A stretch of 40,309 nt of DNA from contig CANGOA010000008.1 in assembly GCA_947455255.1 (NCBI GenBank), forward strand, positions 1 through 40,309. The letters are read 5' to 3'. Within the stretch, counting starts at the first letter, position 1, and each line of letters opens with the position of its first letter. Positions 7,385-16,400 of this stretch are shown piece by piece. The position numbers and the translations under genes are program-made. This stretch comes from Flavobacteriia bacterium (lineage in GTDB: Bacteria; Bacteroidota; Bacteroidia; Flavobacteriales_D; Crocinitomicaceae). A model generated the notes under the pieces. It was given only the letters and a program-made list of their open reading frames with translations. It searched no databases and was not told where the DNA came from.

Positions 7385-8312
7385 CATTTTTCAGCATCGT
7401 TTCTACCATAGCTTTTAAATCGTACTTCTCTTTCCACCCCCAATCTTGCTTTGCAGCAGTGTCATCAATTGAATCTGGCCAACTATCAGCAATCGCTTGA
7501 CGGAAGTCAGGTTGGTACATCATTTTAAATGTAGGTAAATTTTCTTGAATAGCAAGGGCTAATTGCTCTGGTGTGAAAGAAATTCCCGCTAAGTTGTAAC
7601 TAGAACGAATTTTCACGGACTCTTTTGGAGCATCCATTAATTCAATAGTAGCACGAATAGCATCCTCCATATACATCATTGGTAACGCACTGTCTTTGTT
7701 TAAAAAAGAAGTGTATTCGCCTGTTTTCTTAGCATGATAGAAAATATCAACAGCATAATCAGTTGTACCACCACCAGGTAAACTCGTATAGGAAATTAAA
7801 CCAGGATAGCGAATAGAACGTACATCCACACCAAATTTATTGAAATAATATTCACACCATCTTTCTCCTGCTAATTTTGAAATACCGTATACCGTTGTAG
7901 GTTCCATGATGGTATATTGTGGAGTTTCAACGCGAGGTGTTGTAGGACCAAAAACAGCAATAGAACTAGGCCAAAATATTTTTTTGATAACCCCCTCTTT
8001 TGCTAAGTCAAGTATAGTGAACAATCCTTCCATATTTAACTTCCAAGCAAATTCTGGATGTTTTTCAGCAGTTGCAGAAAGTAAAGCAGCTAACAAATAA
8101 ACATCATCTGGTTTTTCAGTACGAATGTATTCTTGAACATAAGCTTTGTCTAAAACGTCCATTTTTACATATGGACCATCTTTTAGTGCATCTGTGCATT
8201 CTTCTTTAACATCTGCTGCAATCACTTGATTTACACCATGTCTTTTGCGCAACTCAAGTACTAATTCTGTACCAATTTGTCCGCCTGCACCGATAACTAA
8301 AATTTTTTTCAT
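7362..8312 (-). CDS. tdh: L-threonine 3-dehydrogenase, extended-SDR type
   Basis: A 316-residue NAD-dependent enzyme that oxidises L-threonine to 2-amino-3-ketobutyrate, which a ligase (Kbl, not in this window) normally turns into glycine and acetyl-CoA. It belongs to the UDP-galactose-4-epimerase-like extended SDRs rather than the zinc-dependent alcohol dehydrogenases. Seen: the nucleotide motif GAGGQIG (residues 8-14), Ser116-Ser117 in WPSSIAVFGPTTP, catalytic Tyr142 and Lys146 in VYGISKLAGE, and the TDH-specific blocks RYPGLISY..LPGGGTTDYAV, LPMMYMEDAI and the PDFRQAIADSWPDSIDD stretch. Length and motif order match the flavobacterial enzymes I recall. The start at 8312 gives the glycine motif at the usual distance. 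It has its own promoter at 8336-8365. Confidence 0.93.
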   Translation of the reverse strand: MKKILVIGAGGQIGTELVLELRKRHGVNQVIAADVKEECTDALKDGPYVKMDVLDKAYVQEYIRTEKPDDVYLLAALLSATAEKHPEFAWKLNMEGLFTILDLAKEGVIKKIFWPSSIAVFGPTTPRVETPQYTIMEPTTVYGISKLAGERWCEYYFNKFGVDVRSIRYPGLISYTSLPGGGTTDYAVDIFYHAKKTGEYTSFLNKDSALPMMYMEDAIRATIELMDAPKESVKIRSSYNLAGISFTPEQLALAIQENLPTFKMMYQPDFRQAIADSWPDSIDDTAAKQDWGWKEKYDLKAMVETMLKNVDPSKLN

Positions 8313-8335
8313 ATTTATATGACTTATGTAGGTCG

Positions 8336-8365
8336 CAAAAATAAAGGAAAATGTTGTGAAAACAA
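8336..8365 (-). promoter_or_regulatory. Bacteroidota promoter of tdh
   Basis: On the minus strand TTG (8365-8363), a 19-base spacer and TATTTTTG (8343-8336) match the consensus exactly. It lies 23 bases before the ATG at 8312. Confidence 0.6.
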
Positions 8366-8456
8366 TAAAAATAGAGTTGAATTATTTAGTACTCTTTATG
8401 TTAAAACTTATTCGATGGATTTAACGGTTTTTTTATATAAACCTGAAATCAATTTG

Positions 8457-8464
8457 TAAATTTG
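8457..8464 (+). promoter_or_regulatory. Bacteroidota -7 box of the peroxiredoxin gene
   Basis: TAAATTTG is a perfect -7 box about 40 bases before the ATG at 8504. No clear TTG lies at the right distance. A small inverted repeat, GGTTT/AAACC (8426-8430 and 8439-8443), lies in the -33 region and could be a regulator site. Confidence 0.5.
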
Positions 8465-8503
8465 TAGTGAAAAATTCAAAATTTAATTTAAAAAATAAAT
8501 ATC

Positions 8504-9136
8504 ATGAGTGTATTAGTAGGTAAAAAAGCACCTCATTTTTCTGCAGGTGCAGTAATTAATGGTGGTGAAGTAGTTTCTGGATTTTCTTTAGATCAATATG
8601 TAGGGAAAAATCCAGTTGTTTTATTTTTCTATCCAAAAGATTTTACATTTGTTTGTCCTTCTGAATTACATGCTTTCCAAGCTAAATTAGCTGATTTCGA
8701 AGCTAGAGGAGCTAAAGTTGTAGCTTGTTCTACTGACACAGAAGAATCTCACTGGGGATGGTTACAAGTTCCTAAAAACAAAGGTGGTATTGAAGGTGTA
8801 ACTTACCCAATTATCGCGGATACTTCTAAAACAATTTCTGAAGCTTACGGTGTATTGGCTGGAGAATACGATTACGATGTAGATGGTAATTTATATGCTA
8901 CAGGACCAATGATTGCTTACCGTGGTTTGTTTTTGATAGACAAAAACGGAGTTGTTATGCACCAATTGGTAAACAACTTCCCATTAGGAAGAAACGTTGA
9001 CGAAGCTTTACGTATGGTAGATGCTTTACAATTCTTCGAAGAAAATGGTGAGGTTTGTCCTGCTAACTGGACAAAAGGTGATGAAGGTATGAAAGCTTCT
9101 TTTGATGGTGTTGCTGATTATTTAGCAAAACACTAA
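8504..9136 (+). CDS. Typical 2-Cys peroxiredoxin (AhpC/Prx1 family)
   Basis: A 210-residue cytosolic thiol peroxidase that reduces hydrogen peroxide and organic peroxides. The peroxidatic cysteine is Cys51 in FFYPKDFTFVCPSE, with Pro44 and Thr48 of the PxxxTxxC motif, and the resolving cysteine is Cys185 in GEVCPANW. The length and both VCP motifs fit the AhpC/Prx1 subfamily. The loop reads KGGIEGV instead of the GGLG of overoxidation-sensitive eukaryotic enzymes, and there is no C-terminal YF helix, so the enzyme is probably of the robust bacterial type. It stands alone with its own promoter region and strong terminator. No AhpF gene is nearby, so the reductant is probably thioredoxin or an AhpF coded elsewhere. 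Confidence 0.93.
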   Translation: MSVLVGKKAPHFSAGAVINGGEVVSGFSLDQYVGKNPVVLFFYPKDFTFVCPSELHAFQAKLADFEARGAKVVACSTDTEESHWGWLQVPKNKGGIEGVTYPIIADTSKTISEAYGVLAGEYDYDVDGNLYATGPMIAYRGLFLIDKNGVVMHQLVNNFPLGRNVDEALRMVDALQFFEENGEVCPANWTKGDEGMKASFDGVADYLAKH

Positions 9137-9153
9137 TATTTTCTAAATTTTTG

Positions 9154-9188
9154 AAAGAGGTTGTTTCACTAAGAAACAACCTCTTTTT
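9154..9188 (+). terminator. Rho-independent terminator of the peroxiredoxin gene
   Basis: AAAGAGGTTGTTTC at 9154-9167 pairs perfectly with GAAACAACCTCTTT at 9173-9186 around the loop ACTAA, followed by a T-run to 9188. A 14-bp perfect stem is among the strongest in the window. Confidence 0.93.
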
Positions 9189-9274
9189 GTTTAACAACTA
9201 TTCGTGTAGAAGTTTTTTATACTCAAAAGTAGTTTAAGTGAGAATACCTTACTTTTATCTATATTTATTTTTAA

Positions 9275-9904
9275 ATGAATTCAATCGATATTTTATTGCT
9301 AATACCATTAATTTATGGTGCCTGGAAAGGGTTTAAACATGGATTAATTATAGAGGTATTTACTCTTTTAGCGTTCTTTGTCGGTATCTATATCGGTATT
9401 CATTTTTCAGACTTTACAGCCGGATTATTGAGAGAACATGTAGGATTGACTTCTAAATATCTACCGATAATTTCTTTTACCCTCACATTTTTAGGAATTG
9501 GTGCCCTCGTTTTTTTCTTAGGAAAAACAATTGAAAAGTTGATTAAGATAACTGCTTTAACACCACTAAATAAGTTTGCAGGTGTATTTTTTTCTTTGTT
9601 GAAATATGCATATATCTTGAGTACTTTATTAGTTATTTTAGAGTCTTATGATGAAAAATTGTCTTTTTTCCCTGCTAAAGTCAAACAAGATTCTTTGTTG
9701 TATAATCCAATTCTTAAGGTTTCAACGAGTACTATACCTCAATTAAAAGAGAGCACTATTTTTTTAAAAAACTTGATGAATAATGATTCTTCAAGTTATA
9801 CGTTAGAAGATGTTCAACGTGCAAAATTTTTGGCGGATAGTTTAGGTGTTGATACTAATGACTCGTTAGAATTACGTAATATATATTTTGAGTATGCTAA
9901 ATAA
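9275..9904 (+). CDS. CvpA-family inner-membrane protein
   Basis: A 209-residue protein with four hydrophobic segments in its first 125 residues (about 5-20, 24-45, 62-85 and 98-123) and a soluble C-terminal tail. The opening NSIDILLLIPLIYGAWKGFKHGLIIEVF is the CvpA signature: a first helix ending in Gly-x-x-x-Gly-x-x-x-Gly, followed by a helix starting near Ile-Glu. CvpA proteins are associated with colicin V production and envelope stress tolerance; the precise activity is unknown. It heads a three-gene set: the next gene overlaps its end by 11 bases, and aspartate kinase follows 11 bases after that. No textbook promoter is visible; TACTTTTA near 9250 is a one-base miss of the -7 box. Confidence 0.85.
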   Translation: MNSIDILLLIPLIYGAWKGFKHGLIIEVFTLLAFFVGIYIGIHFSDFTAGLLREHVGLTSKYLPIISFTLTFLGIGALVFFLGKTIEKLIKITALTPLNKFAGVFFSLLKYAYILSTLLVILESYDEKLSFFPAKVKQDSLLYNPILKVSTSTIPQLKESTIFLKNLMNNDSSSYTLEDVQRAKFLADSLGVDTNDSLELRNIYFEYAK

Positions 9905-10409
9905 AAGTGTTTTTTTAATCGTAATATTATTTATAACTAGCCTTGCGAATGGCCAATTAGTTTTTAACTCAAAATTACCCGAACTTGATATTGATGTAAA
10001 AAAGTATGGTGTTTACATAGGAATTCAACGTGGAGAATTTTCTTGTCTGGAAGTGGGGGGAGAGTACCAGTATAAAAAAATTAAACTTTTAAAACCTTAT
10101 ACACACGCTGCACATTTTGGATTTAATTACAATTTTGACAAGAATGTATTGGGATATGATGTTGGTTATTGGTTTAAAGAAGGTCGTTTAGATCTTACCT
10201 ATGGTGTTAATGGTATTTTCAGAACAGATTATAAATCTAGTGCTATTGGTTTTGCACCAGTTTTTGGATTTAAGTTTACACAATTGCATATACAAACTGG
10301 TTATAATTTTTTAACTCCAACTAAAGAGATTATGCCTGTTAATAGATTTTTTATTTCGCTTCGTTTTGTTTTTGTTAAGAATAGGGATTGGAGTTTTAAA
10401 AGAAAATAA
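9894..10409 (+). CDS. Small exported protein, possibly an outer-membrane beta-barrel
   Basis: A 171-residue protein when read from the ATG at 9894, which overlaps the end of the CvpA gene by 11 bases; a TTG two codons earlier (9888) is the alternative. Residues 1-20 are a signal peptide (MLNKSVFLIVILFITSLANG, then Gln). The mature part alternates aromatic and small residues in short stretches (YGVYIGIQRGEF, AHFGFNYNF, LGYDVGYWF, LDLTYGVNGIF, AIGFAPVFGFKFTQLHIQTGYNF, FFISLRFVFV), as in a small 8-stranded outer-membrane barrel. The last strand ends FVFV with a basic tail after it. No family recognised. The overlap with cvpA suggests coupled translation, but a link in function with aspartate kinase is not evident. 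Confidence 0.75.
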   Translation: MLNKSVFLIVILFITSLANGQLVFNSKLPELDIDVKKYGVYIGIQRGEFSCLEVGGEYQYKKIKLLKPYTHAAHFGFNYNFDKNVLGYDVGYWFKEGRLDLTYGVNGIFRTDYKSSAIGFAPVFGFKFTQLHIQTGYNFLTPTKEIMPVNRFFISLRFVFVKNRDWSFKRK

Positions 10410-10420
10410 ACACTTAGATT

Positions 10421-11686
10421 ATGTTAGTTTTTAAATTTGGTGGGGCATCTGTTAAGAATGCAGATGCTGTGAAAAATGTTGCAAAGATTATTTCGTTGTT
10501 TCCAAAAGAAAAGAAATTAGTTGTAATTTCTGCGATGGGTAAAACCACAAATGCGATGGAAGAAATTATAGATGCGTTGTGGAACAAAAACAAAGAATCG
10601 TTTCGTTATTTAGTCGATCAAGTATATCAATACCATGTTGAAATTTGTGAAAAATTATTTCCTGATGAACACGAAGGTTTAAACAGTTTTTTAGACGAAC
10701 TTTTTGAAGGTTTACAAAATAAAATTAATCTTCCCCTTTCTGAAAACTATGATTTTGTCTATGATCAAATTGTTTCTATAGGAGAATTAGTGTCCACTAA
10801 AATCGTTGAATGTTATTTGTTAGAACAAACTGAACAAGCGATTTGGTTAGATGCTCGCTCGTGTATTCGTACAGATAATACCTACCGTAATGGAACCGTA
10901 GATTGGATAAAAACGCAAGAGTTAATTTCTTTAAATGTTACACCTCTTTTAAAAAATTCGGACACGATTGTTACACAAGGCTTCATAGGATCCACTACTG
11001 AAGGTTTAACTACAACACTTGGTCGTGAAGGATCTGATTATACAGCTGGTATTTTTGCCTATTGTTTGAATGCTTCTAGCGTTACCATTTGGAAAGACGT
11101 TCCAGGAATGTTGAATGCAGATCCTAAGTGGTTTGATGAAACGATTAAATTGAATCAGATTTCGTTCCAAGAAGCAATTGAGTTGGCGTATTATGGTGCA
11201 ACTGTTATTCATCCTAAAACAATTAAGCCATTACAAAATAAGAATATTCCTTTGTATGTAAAATCATTCATTGATCCACATGCTGAAGGAACTGTAATTT
11301 CTGCTTCTACTGAATTTGATCATTTAGTACCTTCCTTCATTTTTAAGATGAATCAAATTAAAGTTGGAATCACTCCAAAAGATTTTTCTTTTATAGCGGA
11401 AGATAATTTGAGTCAACTTTTTGATGTTTTATCTCGTGCAGGTGTTCACATTAATTTGATGCAAAATTCTGCTATTAGTTTTGATTTCGTAATCGATAAC
11501 AAACAAAATGTGATTAAAGATCTTTTTCAAATTTTAGAAAAAGAGTATGTAATTTCTGTTGAAGAAGGATTTGAATTGGTAACGATACGTCATTATGATC
11601 AAAAGACGATTGATAGGGTGATAGTAGATAAGCAGATTATTGTAATGCAAAAATCCGAACAAACTGCTCGGATCTTGATGCGATAA
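10421..11686 (+). CDS. Aspartate kinase (monofunctional)
   Basis: A 421-residue cytosolic kinase that phosphorylates L-aspartate, the first step towards lysine, threonine, methionine and diaminopimelate. The catalytic domain shows the opening KFGGASVKNADAV (residues 5-17; Ala replaces the usual Thr of KFGGTS), ISAMGKTTNAM, the substrate/ATP block TQGFIGSTTEGLTTTLGREGSDYTAG and WKDVPGMLNADPKW. A C-terminal region of about 110 residues (from FIFKMNQIKVGITPKDFSF) matches ACT-type regulatory domains, so feedback control is likely. No fused homoserine dehydrogenase is present, and the length is slightly short for the family. It follows the small exported protein by 11 bases, so it probably shares its message. 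Its stop lies inside the REP-like palindrome at 11685-11724. Confidence 0.93.
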   Translation: MLVFKFGGASVKNADAVKNVAKIISLFPKEKKLVVISAMGKTTNAMEEIIDALWNKNKESFRYLVDQVYQYHVEICEKLFPDEHEGLNSFLDELFEGLQNKINLPLSENYDFVYDQIVSIGELVSTKIVECYLLEQTEQAIWLDARSCIRTDNTYRNGTVDWIKTQELISLNVTPLLKNSDTIVTQGFIGSTTEGLTTTLGREGSDYTAGIFAYCLNASSVTIWKDVPGMLNADPKWFDETIKLNQISFQEAIELAYYGATVIHPKTIKPLQNKNIPLYVKSFIDPHAEGTVISASTEFDHLVPSFIFKMNQIKVGITPKDFSFIAEDNLSQLFDVLSRAGVHINLMQNSAISFDFVIDNKQNVIKDLFQILEKEYVISVEEGFELVTIRHYDQKTIDRVIVDKQIIVMQKSEQTARILMR

Positions 11687-11724
11687 ACCAGTAGAGCCAC
11701 AATGCATTGTGGCTCTACTGGTTT
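11685..11724. repeat. REP-like perfect palindrome, copy 1
   Basis: A 40-base perfect palindrome with no spacer. The left arm ends GTAGAGCCACAATG and the right arm begins with its complement; the GTAG...CTAC core is 11691-11718, exactly 28 bases. It starts within the stop codon of the aspartate kinase gene and ends in TTTT, so it can also end transcription from that gene. Same family as 27592-27637 and 33688-33735. Confidence 0.85.
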
Positions 11725-11744
11725 TATCGTGGCATCTACAGGAT

Positions 11745-11766
11745 GCATTGTGGCTCTATTGGTTTT
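11745..11766. repeat. Right-arm copy of the palindrome
   Basis: The 22 bases from 11704 to 11725 (GCATTGTGGCTCTACTGG plus TTTT) recur at 11745-11766 with one change (CTACTGG to CTATTGG), 41 bases on. No matching left arm precedes this copy. It ends just before the recA stop codon. Confidence 0.7.
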
Positions 11767-11771
11767 GCAAC

Positions 11772-12812
11772 CTATTCTCCTAATATTAGTTCTTTTGCTT
11801 CAGGTTTAGTCAAAGCATCTTTAATTAACCCTTCCAATTCTAACATCAATTCTGGATTATCTGATAAGATGGATTTGACAGAATCTCTCCCTTGTCCTAA
11901 TTTTGTTTCTCCGTAGGAGAACCAAGAACCACTTTTCTTGATGATGTTTAGGTCAACTCCAAGGTCGATGATTTCACCAACTTTAGAAATTCCTGCACCA
12001 TACATGATGTCGAACTCCGCTTTACGGAATGGTGGAGCAACTTTGTTTTTAACCACTTTCACTTTCACACGGTTACCGATAACTTCTTCCCCATCTTTTA
12101 ATTGTGCAGCACGACGAATATCTAAACGTACAGAAGCATAGAATTTTAATGCGTTACCTCCAGTAGTAGTTTCTGGGTTACCAAACATTACACCGATTTT
12201 ATCACGTAATTGGTTGATGAATATACAAGAACATTTCGCTTTTGAAATAGAACCAGTTAATTTTCTTAATGCTTTCGACATCAAACGTGCTTGAAGACCC
12301 ATTTGTGAATCCCCCATTTCTCCTTCAATTTCTGCTTTTGGAGTTAATGCAGCTACTGAATCCACCACGATTAAATCGATAGCTCCTGAGCGAATCAAGT
12401 TATCCGCGATTTCTAATGCTTGTTCACCGTTATCTGGTTGAGAGATTAATAAGTTGTCAATATCAACCCCTAATTTTCTAGCGTAAAATTGATCAAAGGC
12501 ATGTTCTGCATCAATGAACGCCGCTATACCTCCATTTTTTTGACATTCTGCAATTGCATGAATTGCTAAGGTTGTTTTACCAGAGGATTCAGGTCCGTAG
12601 ATTTCAACGATTCTACCTTTAGGGAAACCGTTAACTCCTAATGCTAAGTCTAGTGTAATCGATCCAGAAGGAATAACTTCAATTTCATCAATTGGAGAAT
12701 CACCCATTTTCATTACGGTACCTTTACCATACGTTTTATCTAACTTATCCATTGTAAGTTGTAACGCTTTTAATTTTTCTAAGTTTACTTCTTTGTTTGC
12801 CTCTTTAGCCAT
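11772..12812 (-). CDS. recA: Recombinase RecA
   Basis: A 346-residue protein of standard length that forms filaments on single-stranded DNA, drives strand exchange and triggers LexA cleavage where an SOS system exists. Seen: Walker A GPESSGKT at residues 73-80, the catalytic Glu in [10 protein letters not shown], Walker [11 protein letters not shown], the L1 loop region [27 protein letters not shown], the L2 loop region [29 protein letters not shown] and the C-terminal domain ending in KELILGE. The N-terminal segment before the core ([21 protein letters not shown]) is normal. Upstream lies bcp on the same strand, 80 bases away, with a -7 box and an inverted repeat between them, so recA probably has its own promoter and possibly its own control. 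Confidence 0.98.
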   Translation of the reverse strand: MAKEANKEVNLEKLKALQLTMDKLDKTYGKGTVMKMGDSPIDEIEVIPSGSITLDLALGVNGFPKGRIVEIYGPESSGKTTLAIHAIAECQKNGGIAAFIDAEHAFDQFYARKLGVDIDNLLISQPDNGEQALEIADNLIRSGAIDLIVVDSVAALTPKAEIEGEMGDSQMGLQARLMSKALRKLTGSISKAKCSCIFINQLRDKIGVMFGNPETTTGGNALKFYASVRLDIRRAAQLKDGEEVIGNRVKVKVVKNKVAPPFRKAEFDIMYGAGISKVGEIIDLGVDLNIIKKSGSWFSYGETKLGQGRDSVKSILSDNPELMLELEGLIKDALTKPEAKELILGE

Positions 12813-12855
12813 GATCTTTATTTTTTAATTCGTTATTATTTATCGTTTCTTTTGA

Positions 12856-12863
12856 CAAAGGTA
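12856..12863 (-). promoter_or_regulatory. Bacteroidota -7 box of recA
   Basis: The minus strand reads TACCTTTG, a perfect TANNTTTG, 44 bases before the recA ATG. No TTG is found at 17-23 bases. The box overlaps one arm of the inverted repeat at 12861-12896. Confidence 0.5.
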
Positions 12864-12896
12864 GAACCCGTACAACGTAATTTTTTTACGTTCTAC
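12861..12896. promoter_or_regulatory. Overlapping inverted repeats between bcp and recA
   Basis: GTAGAAC (12861-12867) is complementary to GTTCTAC (12890-12896), and inside it AACGTAA (12874-12880) is complementary to TTACGTT (12886-12892). The two right arms share bases 12890-12892, so the two pairings exclude each other. The outer left arm overlaps the recA -7 box, and the outer right arm overlaps the bcp stop codon. It may be an operator or an RNA switch; no protein is known for it here. Confidence 0.45.
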
Positions 12897-13363
12897 TTCT
12901 TCCCTTCAATTATTTCTAGAATTTCACGTGTGTGGTCTTTTGTGTTTGGTTTGTCGATGATTCCGATGATAACACCTTCCTCATTCACTACAAAGGTTGT
13001 TCGATGAATCCCATCATATTCTTTCCCCATGAATTTTTTGTAACCCCATACATCGAATGCATCAATTACTTTACGGTCTGTATCTGCTAATAGGGTAAAT
13101 GGTAATTCATATTTATCAATGAATCGCGTATGTAATTTTACATCGTCCATGCTAACACCTATGATTTCAATGCCCTTTTCTTGTAACTCACTATAATTAT
13201 CACGTAGGTTACATGCTTGTGCTGTACAACCCGGAGTTAAATCTTTTGGATAGAAATACACAACATATTTTTTTCCAGCTAATGTTGCTGATGAAAATGC
13301 ATTCCCATGTTGGTCGATACTCTCGAATGCAGGCGCTTTGTCGTTTACTTTTAAATGTTTCAT
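12893..13363 (-). CDS. bcp: Thioredoxin-dependent peroxiredoxin Bcp
   Basis: A 156-residue cytosolic thiol peroxidase of the BCP/PrxQ type. The peroxidatic cysteine is Cys46 in YFYPKDLTPGCTAQACNLRD, and the resolving Cys51 lies five residues on, the C-x4-C arrangement of the atypical 2-Cys alpha subgroup. Other family blocks are KAPAF near the N-terminus, GVSMDD, LPFTLLADTD and the WGYKKFMGKEYDGIHRTTFVV stretch. It is the second peroxiredoxin of the window, coded well away from the Prx1-type gene and under its own promoter. It lies 80 bases upstream of recA on the same strand, so a shared message with recA is possible. Confidence 0.95.
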   Translation of the reverse strand: MKHLKVNDKAPAFESIDQHGNAFSSATLAGKKYVVYFYPKDLTPGCTAQACNLRDNYSELQEKGIEIIGVSMDDVKLHTRFIDKYELPFTLLADTDRKVIDAFDVWGYKKFMGKEYDGIHRTTFVVNEEGVIIGIIDKPNTKDHTREILEIIEGKK

Positions 13364-13398
13364 GCTTATATTTTAAACAAATACGATTATTATTTAAT

Positions 13399-13428
13399 CA
13401 AAAGTATGACTAATTTTTTAAACGGCAA
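13399..13428 (-). promoter_or_regulatory. Bacteroidota promoter of bcp
   Basis: On the minus strand TTG (13428-13426), a 19-base spacer and TACTTTTG (13406-13399) match TTG-N17-23-TANNTTTG exactly, 35 bases before the ATG at 13363. Confidence 0.65.
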
Positions 13429-13467
13429 GAAAAATTTGATTTTTTTGTTTGGAAAGTTTTCGTTATT

Positions 13468-16400
13468 TTATTTAAACTCAAACTCAGCGATTTTAAGAAT
13501 CTCTTTGTTTTGTGTTAAGCGTAAAGTAACTGTTTCTTTCTTTTCAGTAGCATCCATATAGCGCGTATATAGATCTAGCTGTATCGTAGTTGGACCCATA
13601 AGTGTTTGTGATGTCGATCCATAATAATTCGCTTGTACAATATATTTTCCTGGAATCGCATGTTTGATGATAAACTCTTCTGGACCATACCCACCTGTAA
13701 AGTCACGTGAAATTGTGCCACCAATATTGGTTCGATTATGTGAATAAAAACATTTTTCTCCACGTGGATCTGTGACCCATAAATCGATGTCGCAATTGTC
13801 AGTATCCCAATTTAACACAACACGTATGTCCATAGGTATATGAGCTATTAATCGTTTATCTATTTTATCTAGGTTGAGTGTTTGTTTTTGTTGGTTTGCT
13901 TTGGCAATGATGGCATTCATTTCTTCGTTTGTGATAACCCCTATTTCAGGGAAGCGACCATTCCATGATTTTAATACTACGTTATAAATGGTATCCACGG
14001 CACGTTGGTATTGTCCATCTGCCGCATATACTGCTGCTAAATCTCGGTAAGATTGTGGTTCTTCACGACGAATTTTCAATACTTCTTCAAATACATTTAT
14101 TGCATATTTTGTATAGTTTAATTGCTCCAAACGATGCGCAAGTACACGAAGTATTTGGTGATTTTGTTGACTAATCTCCGCCAAATTTGAAAGAATACGT
14201 AAACCTTCTATTTTTTTGTTTTTGGTGAAAAAGTAATCAGCAACATCGATGTAAAAAGAAGGTGAGTTTCCATGTTCTTCTTTTTGTGTTAGGTAAACCG
14301 CATACATTTCTCCTTCAGTTGCCTCTTTAATTTTTGTTAGATAAGGCGTGTCTGGATTCCAAGAGGCTAATTTTATTTTTCCGTTGTTTATAGGTACAGA
14401 TTCTTGACGATTGTTGGAATTTGGTTTGTTTGAATTTCCCCTTATTTTTTGCCCATCGATATATACTACTTTTGAATCATCAGAACTTCCTCTTAATGAC
14501 ATTTCACCATCACTAGTACTAACACCTGCAATTGTTCCAACAACACTATTCACATCTCTAGCGGGCATTGCTTGTATCTCTTCTGCTCTTGGTGCTACAA
14601 TCGTATTAAAACCATTTTCATCACCTTCTTGATCATGAGTTGATATATTGATTGTTTCAACGTCATCATTTTTTGAACTCTTACTATCGATTAATGTTCT
14701 TGTTAATGTTTTTACTTTTACTGTTTTTGGTATTTCAAATTCCATCCAAACACTTAAATTATTTGCTGTTACCTTAATTGTTTGGGCTTCTTTACCAGGA
14801 GCTTTTATTACCAGTGAAGTAACATTTTTAGGAAGTACAAGTGAGAATTTTCCAAGACCATCAGTTGTTACACCATTTCCTGTTGTTCCTATTTCCACCA
14901 AAGCATTACTTATAGGTAAATTCGTGTTTGCATCGTAGACAGAACCTTCAATAACCCCACCTTGTAAGGCAATTGTATTTCCTTTTTGTGTCACCCAAGC
15001 TCCGCCAATTTTTGGAGATGGATTATACTCTTTGTTCCACCAGCTTAATCGTTGTTGAAATTCGCGCACGGATTGTTCGATTTGCGTATGGAGTATCTTC
15101 GTTTTTTCTTGTTGACGTTGTTGCATGCGTTCTGCAAATTCTTTTTGTAATTCAACAGGTGGTTCGATGTTGTAACGTATATAATCTTCCAACGTTTCTA
15201 AGATGATTAAAGAAGTGTTCCGTGTAACGATGCCATATTTTTTTCCTAGTTCGGCAATCGTTGTTTTATTTTTTTCGTATTGAATGTCGAGTTCATTGAT
15301 TTTTTTAACCGCCCAAAGTCTTTCTGTTAAACTTGATGTTTCTTGGTTCGTGGAATCGATTGTTACGTTAATAGAAGAAGTTATCTCTTTTCCAAAACCA
15401 TAATTGAGTGTGATATTGGTTTTTTTCGTTAGAAGTTTTCCTGCAAACGTAAATTCTCGATTAACCAAGGTTGGTATCGTTGGATAAACTTCTGTTAATT
15501 CAGTAGGGTTATAAGTTGCTGAAATGAATTGAAAGGCTTGATTCGATAATATTTCGATTGCTTGTTCGTTCGTTTGTCGTAGTAAATTAATATAATTACC
15601 TCCTGTTGTTGCACTTATATAATTCAAATAGGCGTGATCAGCAGATTGATTTTGATTTATGACGTACAAAGGGGTATTGGAAAGGGTAATTTCATTTTCC
15701 CCAAAATTGGATAATCCATCAGAGACTAAAATTTGTTCGTCAGCTACATATTTTGTTAAGTCTAAACAACCCAATTGCGTTCCACCATCATATTTTAATT
15801 GTTCAATTTTTGTTTTTAAAGCAGCCCAATTTCCTTTACTAATTTCAATTTTTTCTTCCGAATGAATTTCATTGCTAAAAGTCACGAATTGCACAGAAAC
15901 AGTATTTAATTTATTGAAATAGTTTTCTAATAATTGAAGAATACGCTCGTTATTTTTTGTAGCATTGGAAGTGGAAACATCCCAAATCAAGGTAAGTTTT
16001 GAAGGAAGTTTTTTTGGACGTTGTTGAATTTCAGGCTGTAGATATCCATAAAAATAGTGATCATTTGGGTTTTTTATTCCCTGACCAACAAGTAACGTTT
16101 GAGCTTCTTTCTTCGCTGGAATGGTAAATATGATAGGGGATGAGGCTTTAAAGTTTGTTTCACTTACATGTGCTTTGTAGAATTCTTGCCATTTTTTGAA
16201 TACGAAATTTTCTAAGTCATTCTTTTCGAAAATTGGTTTAGCATCCGACTTCAAGACTTCGATATTAATGGAAAATTGCGCTATCTTATTTCTGAAATTG
16301 AGAGGTAGGACATAGGTAAATCCTTCTTTGGATGGTTTGATTTCTTGTTCGTAGGCAATCATAATGTGTTTTGTACCATTGGCAGGAATCGGATAAACAC

